DNA of 64,000 nucleotides. It comes from Larus michahellis. Its lineage: Eukaryota; Chordata; Aves; Charadriiformes; Laridae. The position numbers were made by a program, and so were the translations under genes. Of this stretch, positions 11,691 through 38,930 are shown piece by piece; positions within the stretch are counted from its first letter, which is position 1; every line of letters begins with the position of its first letter. The stretch is taken from assembly GCF_964199755.1 (NCBI RefSeq), contig NC_133901.1:27182397-27246396 (forward strand). Reading direction: 5' to 3'. A model generated the notes under the pieces. That model saw only the letters and a list, made by a program, of their open reading frames with translations. It was not told the DNA's origin and searched no databases.

Positions 11691-14642
11691 GGTATCTCTG
11701 TGCCATTTCAGACCGTAACTATGTATTGAAACAAAGTCAGAGCATTGACCACTGAATTTATGTTATTTATTTTCTGTATAATGTAAACTCCAGTCTAGCA
11801 AACACTTAGGCCTGTGTTTCAGCCCAAGGCGTGAGTGCTCGGGCTCGGTGGCCTCAGTGCAGCTATTCATGGGCAAAGCCAAACACATATGCCAGTGTTT
11901 TTGCGCTCTGCAGCCTTCACGGAGGGATGTGACTTGCTCTTTCAGAAAAGGGATTCTTAAAATTCTCCTCTGGCCCGTGGTGTGAGGTTGGGGGGCTCAG
12001 AGATGGGGGTTGGAAACACTGTGCTGGCTGTTGGAGAGGTCCATCAGGGCCAAAGTGCCGCCCTCAGATCCAGATCTTCCTGGCACATATATAAAACAGG
12101 TATAAAACAGCCTTGTGGGGCAGGAATGAGGGATATCTCAGGGTTCGAGGCCACCCTGTGGCCTCACTCCCTGCGTGATTCCTGTGCTCCTGGTAGCTGA
12201 TGCGAGTTGCTGAGTTGAAGCCGGCTGCGAATTGCTCCTGCAGCAGGAGACCCCCATCCCGGGCAGGCAGGACGGCATCGTCTGCAGGAGATTTCTCAAT
12301 TGCATTTCTTAATGCGTTAGAGTCTGTTCTCTCTTTCCATGAGCCGAGCTGCAGTTACCCACACATTACAAACCTGTGTCGCAAGGCAAATGTAGGTTGT
12401 ACATAAGTCATACAAAATATAATTGTGTAACTGCATTAATGCATTCCTGAGCTAAGGTGCTGAAATATGGTTTAGCTGCAGAAAACAGGGATATGGGCTT
12501 TAAATTATCTTACTTGGGCATCTCTCGGACAGAGCTGGCGACGCTGTGAGCAGATCACTGCACCTCCTCTGGCAGAACAGACAACCCCTTGGCAGAAGGC
12601 GCTCTCTAGCATGTTTAATGACATTTTTTACAACACCCTGAGGCAAGCCGCAGCAGCCAGGGACCCCCAGCCCCACCTGCACCTAAACCTGAGCAGGCAT
12701 TCACAGCCAGGGGCCCACGGGAGTCTGGTATCTGCTGCGGGATCTGCTCCTGCATCTGCTGGAGAAGTGCTACTCTGCCCCCTTCTGCTGCGCGACTCCT
12801 CGCTCCTCTCAGTGAGAGCCAAACCTGGCTGAGCGCCTGTCCTGCACGGCACCTACCCTACGTACGCTGTGATAACTCGTCAGCAAAATAAATTTTAAAA
12901 AAATGACCTTATTTAGCAGCGTAAGGCTGACCCTGGTGCAGGGCAGTTTGGGGACATACTGAAAACCCAGGATTAACTGCACTGCTTGAACTCTGTTCTT
13001 CATGGTGACCACATCCGCAGTGGTGAGGCGCCTCCAGACCAAAGCTTTATCACTGGTCCAGCTACAGCTCTGCAACATAGTTCTGGCTGTAGAGGCTTGC
13101 CTGCTGTCTCTTTTGTACCTCTTTGGCCTTGTTTTTCTTTGCTCTGTTTTGTTTTCTTACTTTCAGAAAAGCAGGGATCCCTCTCTCTCCTCTCTCCAGG
13201 AACTTGGACCTCAGCAGCAGTGCCAAGCAGGCCAGGGAGCCTTCCTCAGAGCCCAGGCAGAACCACTGCTGGTCCTGCACAACAGGGTTTGTCCCTTCAA
13301 TCATAATAACTTTTTTAGTTTTTCAACTTCTTAAATCTCTCTCTTTGGTTTCTTGTGTTTTGAATACATAATTGGATAATTTCCAGGGTGGAGAGCTACT
13401 CAGTAATTGTATATACATGAATCACGACATCTTTCGTGCGCTTGCCTTGGACCCAGTTCCCATATCCCAGAGGCCAGTTCACGCTTCCAGAGTTTATTTA
13501 CTTCCCTTGGTGTCATAACTGTAATTTGAAATTTTACACCATTTTGCATGAAGAGATTTCAAAGCACTTTCTGCCACTCCTAGAAACAGAGGAAAATTCC
13601 CACCTGCCTTCCTTTTCTCTGTCTAGTCTCCTGCAAGTTCATTTTTGTTTCTCTATACACGTGGCAACTTGTCGGCCAGCCCAAAGCCCCATTTCCTTTA
13701 GATGAGGGAGAAAAATAACACAAATGGATTTGCAAGAGATAAGACAGAGAAAGGAGGGAAGGCAGCTCCTGAGGCAGGAAGAGCTGTCCGTACAAATGGT
13801 GTCTCCGTGGTGGGAGTCTCGGGACTCCCAGGATACCCTGGGTCCCTGGATATGATGCCTCCACACTGCAGGTCCTGCAGAGAGGCTCCAGCACTGGGGC
13901 TTCAAAGGCAGCGGGCCTGAAGGCAGGATCTGTTCATGCAAAATGGTGCAAAATGGCCGTGACTGTGGCTGCTCTCCATCCCTCATGTGTTCGGGTTGCT
14001 CAGACACCATCTGGAGATGAAAGCTTCCTCACAGGGACAGGCAGGGAGCCCTGGGCTAGTGGGTCCTAGGGCTGGAGCTGGTGGTGTCCCATAAGCAAAG
14101 GGTGTGCCTGGAGCTCCTGGTCCCTGCAGTGCCTCCACAGGAGGATTCCCCCACTGGTGAGAGCTTGGGCAGTTTCTAGGTTGTCCCAAGTAACGTCAAG
14201 GCCAGGACCAGATCTCATCACAGGGTTGAGATGATGGTGGCACTCCAGCTGCTCTCCTGTCCCATGGCAGCTGCAAAGCTGCTGGGGGCTTCTCTGCAGC
14301 TGCTGAAATCCCAGCTGGGGGACACAGTGTGGTAAAACAACCTTTCTCTGGGGTGCCAGGAGCAGATTTCAGGGTGGCCTGGTGTGCATAATGGGACAAT
14401 CTCACTTCTGCACTAAGCCAGGTTACCTGCAGGTAGAGCTCCAGGGGGGGTGTGGCACCGTGCTGTCCCAGCCCTCAGCCGGCTGGATTTTATCTGCAGC
14501 TCCAGCTTATCCTGACCAGGGGTTTTTCTTTGCCAGCAGCACCCAGTGCCATTGCCTCCTCTCCCTGGGGACAGCCGAGCTGTGTCTCTGAAATGGACAA
14601 CTGGGTAACAGGAGAGAACCCCGGCTGACGTAGCCCATCCAT
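11691..14642. other. intergenic, no gene recognised
   Basis: Unique-looking GC-rich sequence. Open frames of 60-123 codons occur on both strands without recognisable motifs. Two AATAAA-like words (near 12887 and 13711) have no associated gene. Confidence 0.55.
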
Positions 14643-14718
14643 GCATGCCCTGAACACAGCGCTGCCTTACACCACGCACGGCGTGTGCCCAGCGCTGCCT
14701 CACCCCATGCACGCCCTG
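14643..14718 (+). repeat. 33-bp minisatellite, about 2.3 copies
   Basis: Two imperfect 33-bp units are visible at 14643-14675 and 14676-14708. Each contains CAGCGCTGCCT and begins with GCATGCCCTG or GCACGGCGTG. A third partial unit (GCACGCCCTG) starts at 14709. Further CCCATGC/CACC-rich sequence downstream may be decayed copies. Confidence 0.6.
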
Positions 14719-15811
14719 TAAGTCTCCCCCACGCAGGGCGGCCTCACCTGCCCACCCCTGGACCTGCTGCGCAGCCTGTACCACCTCACCCCCATGTGCT
14801 CTGCACCCACTCCTGCCTCCCGTGTGTGGGTGCTGCCCATCCACCCCATCCGCGTTTCCATGTCCTCAACCACTGCAGCGCTTCACCTCCACCTGCTCTG
14901 CAGACACCCTGCACGCCGGCCTTCCAGCTGCCTCATCACCCAGAAATGTGGGGGAGGCTTCATTCTTGCACCAAGCGTCCAGAGCATGCCTGATGCCCCC
15001 CTCCTCTGCCCTGGTTTCCCCCCCAGCTCTCCTCCTTCCTGTCCTCCCGCCCCTGCTCCAGCTTCCTGCCCTTTGATGTGCCTCCCCTCCTCTGCTCCAG
15101 GCTACAAACAGCTTACTAGGTGGAGATGACTTCTCCCCACCCCACAATTAGGTGCAATTACAAGGTTATGCTTTTCCCTGAACCTTTGCTCTGGCGTGCA
15201 TTGAAGGTGGACAGGCTCACGAGCAGAGTTCTGCTCCAGGCTAACGACAGGAGGGACAACAGAGCAGGGCCCTGGTTTGTGCGGGCGAGAGGTGCTGGTG
15301 GGTGCTGGAGGTGGGTGCTGGAGGTGGGATGGCCACTGAACACGTCCTGCCCTGGTGGCCAGAGCAGACTCAGCTGCAAGAGCCTGATCCTGCTCTGTTC
15401 CAGCACGGGAACAGCAGATACCTGGGTGAATCCTGCCATGGTCAGGCAGAGCCCAGAAATGTGCCCCTGGGGAAGGCGCAGCCAGCGCTTGCGTGGAGAC
15501 AGGTCCCAGCAGCTGGCAGTGAGCTTGGCTGTCAGCTCTCATCATCTGTGCTTCCAGGTGTGCGGCGCCCCTTGGCTGGCAGCCGCCAAGCAGAGGAGCA
15601 GCGCTCCACACGCTGCAGCCCCTGGGCTTCTGAAGATGCTGGAGGTGGGACCTCTGTGTCTCCTACCAAGACTGCCCTTGGTTCCGGTTGTGAGGGAGCT
15701 GATGACTACAGCAAAGCTTCCCCCATGTGCCATCTCCGCTCTCACGGGGGGTCAGGACTATCAGCTCTCACTGGCTCCTGGCCCCTCATCACCTCCTGGC
15801 CATGTCCCAGG
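14719..15811. other. intergenic, C-rich, no gene recognised
   Basis: C-rich DNA with long overlapping open frames on both strands, among them a 297-codon + frame starting at 15120 that runs into the CR1 element. I treat these as chance frames because they lack motifs and are low in complexity. A short GGTGCTGGAGGTGG-type tandem lies near 15293-15330. Confidence 0.55.
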
Positions 15812-16068
15812 TCACAGAATCACAGAATCACAGAATGGTAGGGGTTGGAAGGGACCTCTGGAGATCATCTGGTCCAACCCCCCTGCCAGAGCAGGGTCAC
15901 CTAGAGCAGGTTGCACAGGAAAGCGTCCAGGTGGGTTTGGAATGTCTCCAGAGATGGAGACTCCACCACCTCTCTGGGCAGCCTGTTCCAGCGCTCTGCC
16001 ACCTTCAAAGTAAAGAATTTCCTTCTCATGTTTAGGTGGAACTTCCTATGTTCACACTTGTGCCTGTG
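15812..16068 (-). mobile_element. CR1 retroposon fragment (antisense)
   Basis: The left edge is the inverted tail (CACAGAAT repeated three times), followed by the CR1 3' sequence reading GGTTGGAAGGGACCTCTGGAGATCATC. On the minus strand the conserved CR1 ORF2 C-terminus is readable ([19 protein letters not shown]). The copy is 5'-truncated, ends near the GTGAACATAGGAAGTTCC segment, and is closely related to the copy at 60983. Confidence 0.93.
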
Positions 16069-16356
16069 AATGTATGGTCCTGCAGCAGGTTTCATGGAAC
16101 GTGGCTGGGTGAGCACCTTGCTGCTCCAGTGTGACCTTGGCCACAGGGTGCCAGGAGCCAAAACTGCAGTGCCTGGCCACCTGGGCACAGCACTGGCAGG
16201 GCTAGCGCTGCAGGGCAGCCCTTGGGTGCTGGGCAGTGCCTGGGGGTGAGAGCGAGCGCGAGCCCCTCCTGCCACAGCTGCGTGAAAAGCTCCATCAGAA
16301 CCGCTCCATCCAAGGGTAAAATGCTGCCACCACAGCCAGGGAGTCCTCGCTCCAAG
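16069..16356. other. short spacer between two CR1 copies
   Basis: About 290 bp of GC-rich DNA separate two independently inserted, antisense CR1 copies. I see nothing else in it. Confidence 0.5.
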
Positions 16357-16888
16357 GAATCACAGAGTGGTTTATGTTGGAATGGACCTTGAAGATCATC
16401 TGGTTCCAACCCCCTGCCATGAGCAGGGACACCTCCCACTAGACCAGGTTGCTCAAAGCCCCATCCAGCCTGGCCTTGAACACCTCCAGGGATGGGGCAT
16501 CCACAGCTTCTCTGGGCAACCTGTTCCAGTGCCTCACCACCCTCATCATAAAAAATTTCTTTTTGATATCTAATGTAATTCTACCCCATTCCAGTTTGAA
16601 GCCATTACCTCTTGTTCTATCACTACATACCCTTGTAAAAAGTGCCTCTCCAGCTTTCCTGTAGGCCCCCTTCAGATACTGGAAGGACACTACAAGGTCT
16701 CCCTGGAGTCTTCTCTTCTCCAGGCTGAACAACCCCAACTGTCTCAGCCTGTCTTCACAGGACAGGTGCTCCAGCCCTCTTCATCATCTTCTTGGCCCTC
16801 CTCTGGACTTTCTCGAACAGGTCAATGTCCTTCTTGTGCTGAGGACACCAAAGCTGGATGCAGTACTCCTGAAGGAGGGTGCTCCATG
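16357..16888 (-). mobile_element. CR1 retroposon, longer antisense fragment with reverse-transcriptase C-terminus
   Basis: About 530 bp starting from an inverted tail (AATCACAGAGTGG). On the minus strand it reads the end of ORF2: EYCIQLWCPQHKKDID, then FEKVQRRAKKM, and further on [19 protein letters not shown]. Frames are broken, so it is not functional. Its 3' end differs from the copy at 15812, which points to a different CR1 subfamily. Confidence 0.93.
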
Positions 16889-18368
16889 TGCAGATGTGGA
16901 TATGCACACTGATATACCTCCACATGCTTGTCCTCACGCATGAAGGCAAATGCACTGCTGTGGCCAAGGCTGGCCATTCTGCAGCGCTTTTTCCTCTGGT
17001 TGCTCTGTGGGATGCAGGCAGCCGAGCTCAGGAGAAAAACTGAACTTGCTGATCCGCTGTGGGGGGATGGATCTCACCTCTGCAGTGCACTACGGCATGG
17101 CACCGTTTGTACCATCCAGGTCAGGCTGTCTGTACGGGGTTTTTCTGATTGCTAATGTGTTTGTATCACAAGAGGCGCAGATGAACGTGGAGCTTGCAGA
17201 GGGTCTGCAGGACACCTCTGACTGACGTGGGCAGTCAGAGCAACCCCATCAGGAACACGCACGTGGTGGCTGCCAAACCTCTGATGGAGCTGGGTGCAGG
17301 CAGGGAGACCCCCTGGGTGCTCCCCTGCCCCATGCCAGGCACTGTCATGGGCCCATGGAGCAGGTGCTCCCCCTGAGCTCTTTACCCCTGGCCGGCGCTG
17401 CTGGGTCTGCGTTGGATGAGCTGTGCTCAGCTGTGATGGCCATTGAGGTCCTGGCAGCACCTTGGCTGTGGCTGTGTTTCAGGGGACAGCCCTGGTAAGG
17501 GACAGGACAGAGCTATTTGTGTCTCTTTGGGTGGCATTTGGGCAGCCAAGGGCCCTGGAGTGTGTGTGTGCATGTGTGAGCAAGGCACATGATGCAGCGT
17601 GTAAAAACACACCCAGAGAGAAAGTCTCAACAGAGATCAGATTAAAAGAAAATGTAATTAAACACAGAGAGCATCCTGTCCGTTACTCAACTCCCCTTGC
17701 ATAACCCTTGGGACTGGCTGCCTTCACAGATGGCTGCTCTGCCGTCAAAGTCATTTGCTGGGCACCTGTTGGAAAAACTGCCAGGTCAGCACAGAACTAA
17801 TTGCACCTTCTTTCCTTCTAATCTTTCCTTCTAATGAGATGTAAAAGTCTAGAAGAAAAATTGCTGAGAGGTCTTGCAGCTCCCCAGACGAGCCCGTGAA
17901 GCCTCCTGCCACTTAATCCTTCCCACGTATCCTGCGAGTGACTGTGATGGGGACGAGGACGTTGCTGTGGCCTGGAAGGCTTGAGCGGTCCCCGGCAGAG
18001 GAGGTTGCACGTCACCCCCTGGGAGCACGGTGATGGCTGCTGCTGGGCCAGGGGGAGCAGGGTGGGAACGCTGCTGTCCCCGTCCCCCCTCAAAGGCTGT
18101 GGCACTTGTCCCCCTCCCCTGCTGTTTGCACCCAGGTCCAAGGCTCTCATGGGCGGCCGGACAGCAGAGAGCTCCACGGCTGCAGGGCGATACCCAGACA
18201 CGTGGGGTGCCTTTGTTTGCCTGGGTGAGCAGCCAAGTTGCAGCCCATCTCCAGCTTCGTACCAGCTGCAGATCGGAGGCAGCTGACTGGCCTGCCAAAA
18301 AAACAAAACACATCGAGGACCAGGGAGTGGCTTGTGCTACTGATGAATAATGATGATCCCAGCATGCT
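16889..18368. other. intergenic DNA upstream of APOD
   Basis: No gene recognised. A short TG-rich run lies at 17560-17578. The last few hundred bases before 18369 should hold the proximal APOD promoter, but I cannot name individual factor sites there with confidence. Confidence 0.5.
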
Positions 18369-18375
18369 TATAAAA
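18369..18375 (+). promoter_or_regulatory. APOD: TATA box of APOD
   Basis: TATAAAA lies about 30 bp before the inferred start of a non-coding exon that ends at a good donor (AAG|GTACGT). It is the only strong TATA box next to the APOD coding exons. A focused TATA promoter suits a regulated secreted lipocalin, unlike the CpG-island promoters of the next two genes. Confidence 0.65.
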
Positions 18376-18398
18376 GGACGAGGAGGAAAGCTCGCCAC

Positions 18399-18457
18399 AG
18401 AGCTGTTCCTCTCAGCCCTGGTCCACCGCAGAGCATCCCTCCGCCTCGACAGCCAAG
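18399..18457 (+). other. APOD: APOD 5' non-coding exon (start inferred)
   Basis: The start is placed about 30 bp after the TATA box. The end is the donor at 18458 (GTACGT). It contains no ATG. Mammalian APOD also has a leading untranslated exon, and the coding exon here begins at its own acceptor (19408|19409), which supports this model. Confidence 0.55.
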
Positions 18458-19408
18458 GTACGTTTCTGAATTAAGAGATTCAAAATGGGAGCTGTGTTTG
18501 TGTCCGCAGCGGGGCCCATGCCCTGTGGCAGGTGACAGCCTGGGCTTTTCTTTTAAACTTGGGGAAAAAGCTACTGCTGCCCCTGTGGAGGAGTTTCTGG
18601 CCAGGGGAGCCGAGCAGCCCCAGGCTGCAGGGTCTGCAGGTGCCAACCTGTCCCAAGCAGAGCCCCAAGCACGTGGGCAGCATCCAGGGGTTGCTCAGGG
18701 GTGAGCTGCGCAGCTCCCAGCTCTGCTCCGCAGGAAAACATGTTCTTTCCCTCCTCACAGCATGCTTTTGGGAGTCGGTTCATGTTTTATTTGGTGCTGA
18801 TTTGAGTCTTGACCAACTTCCCCACCCTGCAGTGCTGTGTACCCCTTGGCGCACGAAGACCACCCCGAAGGCAGCTGCGCTGTCCCTCCCACCACCTCGC
18901 AGGGCCAGGCAGCCCTGGCACATATGGGGATGTCCCTCTTGCCATGCAGGTTCTGCACGTGTATGCTGCTCGCTCCCACGTCCCGGGGCCATGGCTCTGC
19001 CCCGGCTCTGGAGCATGCTCCTGCTGCTCCAGCATTTTATAGCAAAAGCCTCTGCATCTCCCCTTCCCTCAGCCTTGGACAGATGATGATGCTCCTGCGT
19101 GTCCTCGGGCGTTTATCACCCCTGCATCTTGCCAGGTGTCAGGCGTGGGTGATGGGTACAAGTGCTCTCGGCAGGCATTGCCTTGCTGCCCACAGAGCTG
19201 TGGGGCACAGCCTGAGCACAGGCAGGGCCTGAGGCCATTTTGGGCTGGGGACTTACTTGGCACAGTGCCTTCATGCTCTTCTCATGACCCTTTTCTCCTC
19301 ACCATGCCCCCGAGGTGCCCCACTGCAGGCATCCTGTCTTTCTTGCCATATTTCACACAAAGTTCTGCTGCAGGGGGGCCCCAGCTCTGCTATGTTCCTC
19401 TTCTCCAG
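18458..19408 (+). other. APOD: APOD intron 1
   Basis: GC-rich intron ending in TTCCTCTTCTCCAG. Long overlapping open frames occur on both strands without motifs. No repeats recognised. Confidence 0.55.
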
Positions 19409-19439
19409 GTCCATTTCCCACCCGCATCCCGGCACAGCC

Positions 19440-23580
<4,141 letters not shown>

Positions 23581-24525
23581 CTCCCAGCATGCAGTGACAC
23601 AGCACCAGACCAGCGATGAACTTTGTTGCTTTCTTTATTATCCATTAGAATTTCTCTATGTAACAGAGAAATGTAACAATCCTTTCGCTAATGGTAGTTT
23701 GCCTGCCCTGAGTTACTCCTTGCTGTTGTTCCCTCTATTGCTCTCCCCCCTTTTTCATCTCGATCTGACTTTTGCAGAGTAACTGGCTGATTCAAAGCTA
23801 ATGCGTGAAGAAAAGAAACCCTGAAGTGCAGACGTGAAGCTCTGCTGTTGCTGTGAGTCCTCCAGTATGTGGATGTGAAAGGGTATGAGATGTGATGTGA
23901 AAGTATTAGTCCCGGGGGAAAACCTTTGTCATGTGCCCCCAGATTTGTCTCCCATTTTTGTCTTGATGCTTCTGGGCCTGCTTGGGGTCTACCGTGTCTG
24001 AGCTACATCATGGGCTCTGCCTTCCCAGCGGCAACGTCTGGACACGGAGGGTCGGTCCTGCAGCCTGGGAACTGAGACTGGGGGCCTCGAACGTTTTCTG
24101 GTGCAGGCCTGTATTTGTACATTACTGCCAAGTCAGCAGATCTCCTTGCTAGAAATCAGATCTGGCCCTTTGCATTTAAAGTCTGAGAAGTCTAAAAATG
24201 CCCAGAAATTCAGCATTGCCCCATCTGCAGTGTCTGTACGTCACTTGCCTGAAGTGGGGCTGGTCCTGCACTCCCGAGGGGTCAGCTCTGAGAGTACCTG
24301 TAAGCAGACAGAGAGACGGGTCTGCTCCCTTGTCCTCTCCTCCCCAGGCTTCTCCCCAAACCCTGAGAGATGGCAGGCTCTGCCTGATGTCCTGCTCACC
24401 GCCCCTGTACGTGCCCAGTGCCTGCTGGCACCGCATCTGCTCTGGCAGGTCCTCACCGGGCACCGCGACAACTCTGCTTGAATAGCATTGATGCAACTCA
24501 TTAAAAACGAAATCAAAATATCTGC
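23581..24525 (+). other. APOD: APOD 3' UTR (extent inferred)
   Basis: No AATAAA lies between the stop codon and 24500, where ATTAAA occurs. The next U/G-rich stretch follows, which gives a 3' UTR of roughly 0.94 kb. A shorter UTR using a non-canonical signal cannot be excluded. Confidence 0.45.
24500..24505 (+). terminator. APOD: polyadenylation signal ATTAAA, likely APOD 3' end
   Basis: ATTAAA is followed by CTGCTTTGGGGCTTTTGT, a reasonable GU-rich downstream element. It is the first common-type signal after the APOD stop. Confidence 0.45.
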
Positions 24526-25233
24526 TTTGGGGCTTTTGTACCTTCCCAGCTGCGTGATCTTTCAAGCAGGACAGGGGGCTCGGTGTGCAGGGTCTCCCCC
24601 TCCTCTGAGGCCATGGCACTGCGAGAGCGGGAATACAATGCGACATGACCAACCACATCTGAAGTTAACTGGTTTGCTCCTGGAGGTCTTTCCAGCTCTC
24701 TGGGCTCAGATGTGTGGGCTTCCCCCATGGTGTGAGAGCCATGCCAGCAAACCTATCGTGGCTTTGGCTGGCAGTGACACCCATCTCCCGCTGCTTTCAT
24801 TGATGTGAAGAAACAACGATGTGGATGTAGAATACCGTAAATCTGCATGAAATGTTCTACCCTCACTGTGGTGGGACCCTGATCGGTGTGGGTGTACAGC
24901 AAAGCCCGTTCTTGCTCTGGGAGGGCTACAGGAGCTGGGCTGGGAGCCAGCATGTCGCTAATCCTTACCAGCCTGAGGAGGCTGAGATGGGAGGGAAGCC
25001 AGTAGGGATCAGAAACAATTGTCATGTTTAAGCCTTTATCCCTTTAAACTTTAAAATCATAATGCCGCGGTTCCCGTGACACAAACCCAAATGGGCAGGT
25101 GGGATGGCGGAGGGACACGCCAGCACGCTGCCAGCAGCGCGGGGGCTCCCAGCTGTGCTAAGATTGTGGGGGTAGATCATTTCATCACTGCTTCATCAGA
25201 TTCCTACTTTCTTTCTTATGGTACAGATGGTGG
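24526..25233. other. APOD-PPP1R2 intergenic spacer
   Basis: About 0.7 kb with nothing recognisable. A CR1 fragment and the PPP1R2 CpG island follow. Confidence 0.5.
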
Positions 25234-25470
25234 TCACAGACTCACAGAATGGTTCAGGTTGGAAGGGACCCTGAAGACCATCTAGTTCCAACCCCCTGCC
25301 GTGGGCAGGGACACCTCCCACCAGACCAGGCTGCTCAAAGCCCCATCCAGCCTGGCCTTGAACACCTCCAGGGATGGGGCAGCCACAGCTTCCCTGGGCA
25401 ACCCCTGCCAGCGTGTCACCACCCTCAGTGAACAATTTCTCCCTGATATCTCATCTAAATAGACCCTCTG
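25234..25470 (-). mobile_element. CR1 retroposon fragment (antisense)
   Basis: Starts with the inverted tail (TCACAGACTCACAGAATGG) and continues GGTTGGAAGGGACC, then AACCCCCTGCC, and CCTGGCCTTGAACACCTCCAG, all standard CR1 3' sequence on the minus strand. It ends near the start of the PPP1R2 CpG island, about 330 bp before the start codon. Confidence 0.93.
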
Positions 25471-25694
25471 TAGCCCACACCCCCCCGCAGCTGTGCTGCC
25501 AGCTCACGGGTGGCAGGCTGTGCAGGCACTGAGGCCCTGGGGTGGGATCTAGCAGCCCCCAGCCCTGGATCCAGCCGGGATCCCCAGGGACACGGCAGAT
25601 ACGCCCCCGAAACCCGCCATGTTGCCGTCGTCCCCCCGCCGCGGGGGCGGGCCGCGCAGACGCACAGCCGCCGGGGGACTCGGCGGTCCTCCGG

Positions 25695-25709
25695 CCGCCA
25701 GGGGGCGCC
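25695..25709 (+). promoter_or_regulatory. CTCF-like motif upstream of PPP1R2
   Basis: CCGCCAGGGGGCGCC matches the well-known CTCF core (CCASYAGRKGGC type) at its conserved positions. It lies about 95 bp before the PPP1R2 start codon. Binding is inferred from motif only. Confidence 0.55.
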
Positions 25710-25801
25710 GTGCCCGCCCGCCCTGCCCGCGCCGGCGGTTCTGAGGCGCGGCGGGGCCGGGCGCGGCGGCGACGGCGGCGGGCGGAAGCGGGCGGACGGC
25801 G

Positions 25802-37540
<11,739 letters not shown>

Positions 37541-38930
37541 CTGCTTGTCAAAGACACAAATATAAACATCGCTTCATGATTTTTGCAATTAAGGCTCTTA
37601 AATATTGAGAAGCATATCAGTTACAATGTTGTATTGCCAAGAATGTTCATTTTAGACTTGTCCATTAGGCAGGAAAAACTGTCTAATTGATTTATTCTTG
37701 TGCCTAGTATTTTATGGAGAATACTACTTCATAATCTGTTCAACCAGAATGGCATTCCCTGTATGTGTAATGCTGATTATCTTGCGTAATGTACTGTTAA
37801 CTCTTCATGCTTTAAAACAGACAGTATCTTTTGGTTTTTCACTATTTATTTGACAGTGTTCTTGGTGTGGTATCTCTTATGGAAAGGTTTGGGATTCAAG
37901 AGCCAAACGGTACAGCATATATCAGATTGACATGCAAGCTATTTATCAGATGTGTTAAGCAGTTTAAAAAGGGATTATTTAAGTCTTACAACTTCTTTGT
38001 AAAATGTTGACCTGTTAATCTAGATTTCAGGATGTTATTACCTGTACTTTCCCAGTCTTTAGAAGAAGAGCTGTATTATTTTTTGAGAGTGGTGTTTGGA
38101 ATCAGTTGTTCGTTTCTGACTAAGGCAGTACTAACATCTGGTGGAGGGAATGTTTTTACACTGGAAACGTACTAACTTGAACTTTGCATTTAACTGTCAT
38201 TATCTCTTCCATTGGGACTGCATGTTTTGTGGAGCTCTCTTTGGCTTATCATAACAACATGGAAGTTCCCTCCAACTTTTCTCTTAAAACCACATCCACT
38301 GTTACTCTTCTGGCTCTTGTTTCAAACTTTTGGTCCTTTCCAGTTGCATGGAGTGCTTGTGCTACTAGCACCTGAGGAAAAACACCCAACCACGAGCAAA
38401 TCCACATCAGGACTGTGAAGATGAGCTGAGTTTAGGCTCTGGCCTGTTCATTTTATATAGAGATAACTGCTCGTGATCTCCTGCTCTTTCGGGGTTGGTA
38501 AGCTACATACTGAAAACCACTGGTCTAAATCTTCTGGTATCCATTGCAACTTACAGCAGCTGCTTTTAAAAAATGAAGGCTGTTTGGAGAATAGAAAGGA
38601 AACTGCCTAATTCAAATACTTGTTTACAGTGTGTTTGTATAGCCCCTGTAAAGAGGGATTCTGAACCTCCAAATTGCTGTAAACAACTTCCCACTCAATG
38701 GAATTTGACTGGTGAATGTTCCAGTATTCAGAGTAGTTCCTAGGTTTTATTACACAAATGAAGTATACACTTAAGCTTTAGCTTGGTTATGGAATACAGT
38801 GTATATCTTAATTTTGATCTGAATTTGATATGTTGCAAAAATCCATATAATGATATGGATCTATTTTAAAATGTCTTTTTGTCCACTGTATATGTGAAGT
38901 TTGAATAAAGGAATGAAAGTTATTTTACAG
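37541..38930 (+). other. PPP1R2: PPP1R2 3' UTR (extent inferred)
   Basis: AT-rich sequence from the candidate stop to just past AATAAA at 38904, about 1.4 kb. It contains AU-rich words such as CTATTTATTTG near 37843. No open frame of note. Confidence 0.5.
38904..38909 (+). terminator. PPP1R2: polyadenylation signal AATAAA, likely PPP1R2 3' end
   Basis: A canonical signal (TTGAATAAAGGAATG), the first AATAAA after the candidate stop codon. The next one, at 40830, could give a longer transcript form. Confidence 0.55.

Noticed and set aside
15120-16013. 297-codon open frame on the plus strand, the longest in the window
   Set aside because: It is in GC-rich, stop-poor intergenic DNA, overlaps a CR1 element, has no conserved motif, and competing frames of similar length exist on both strands.
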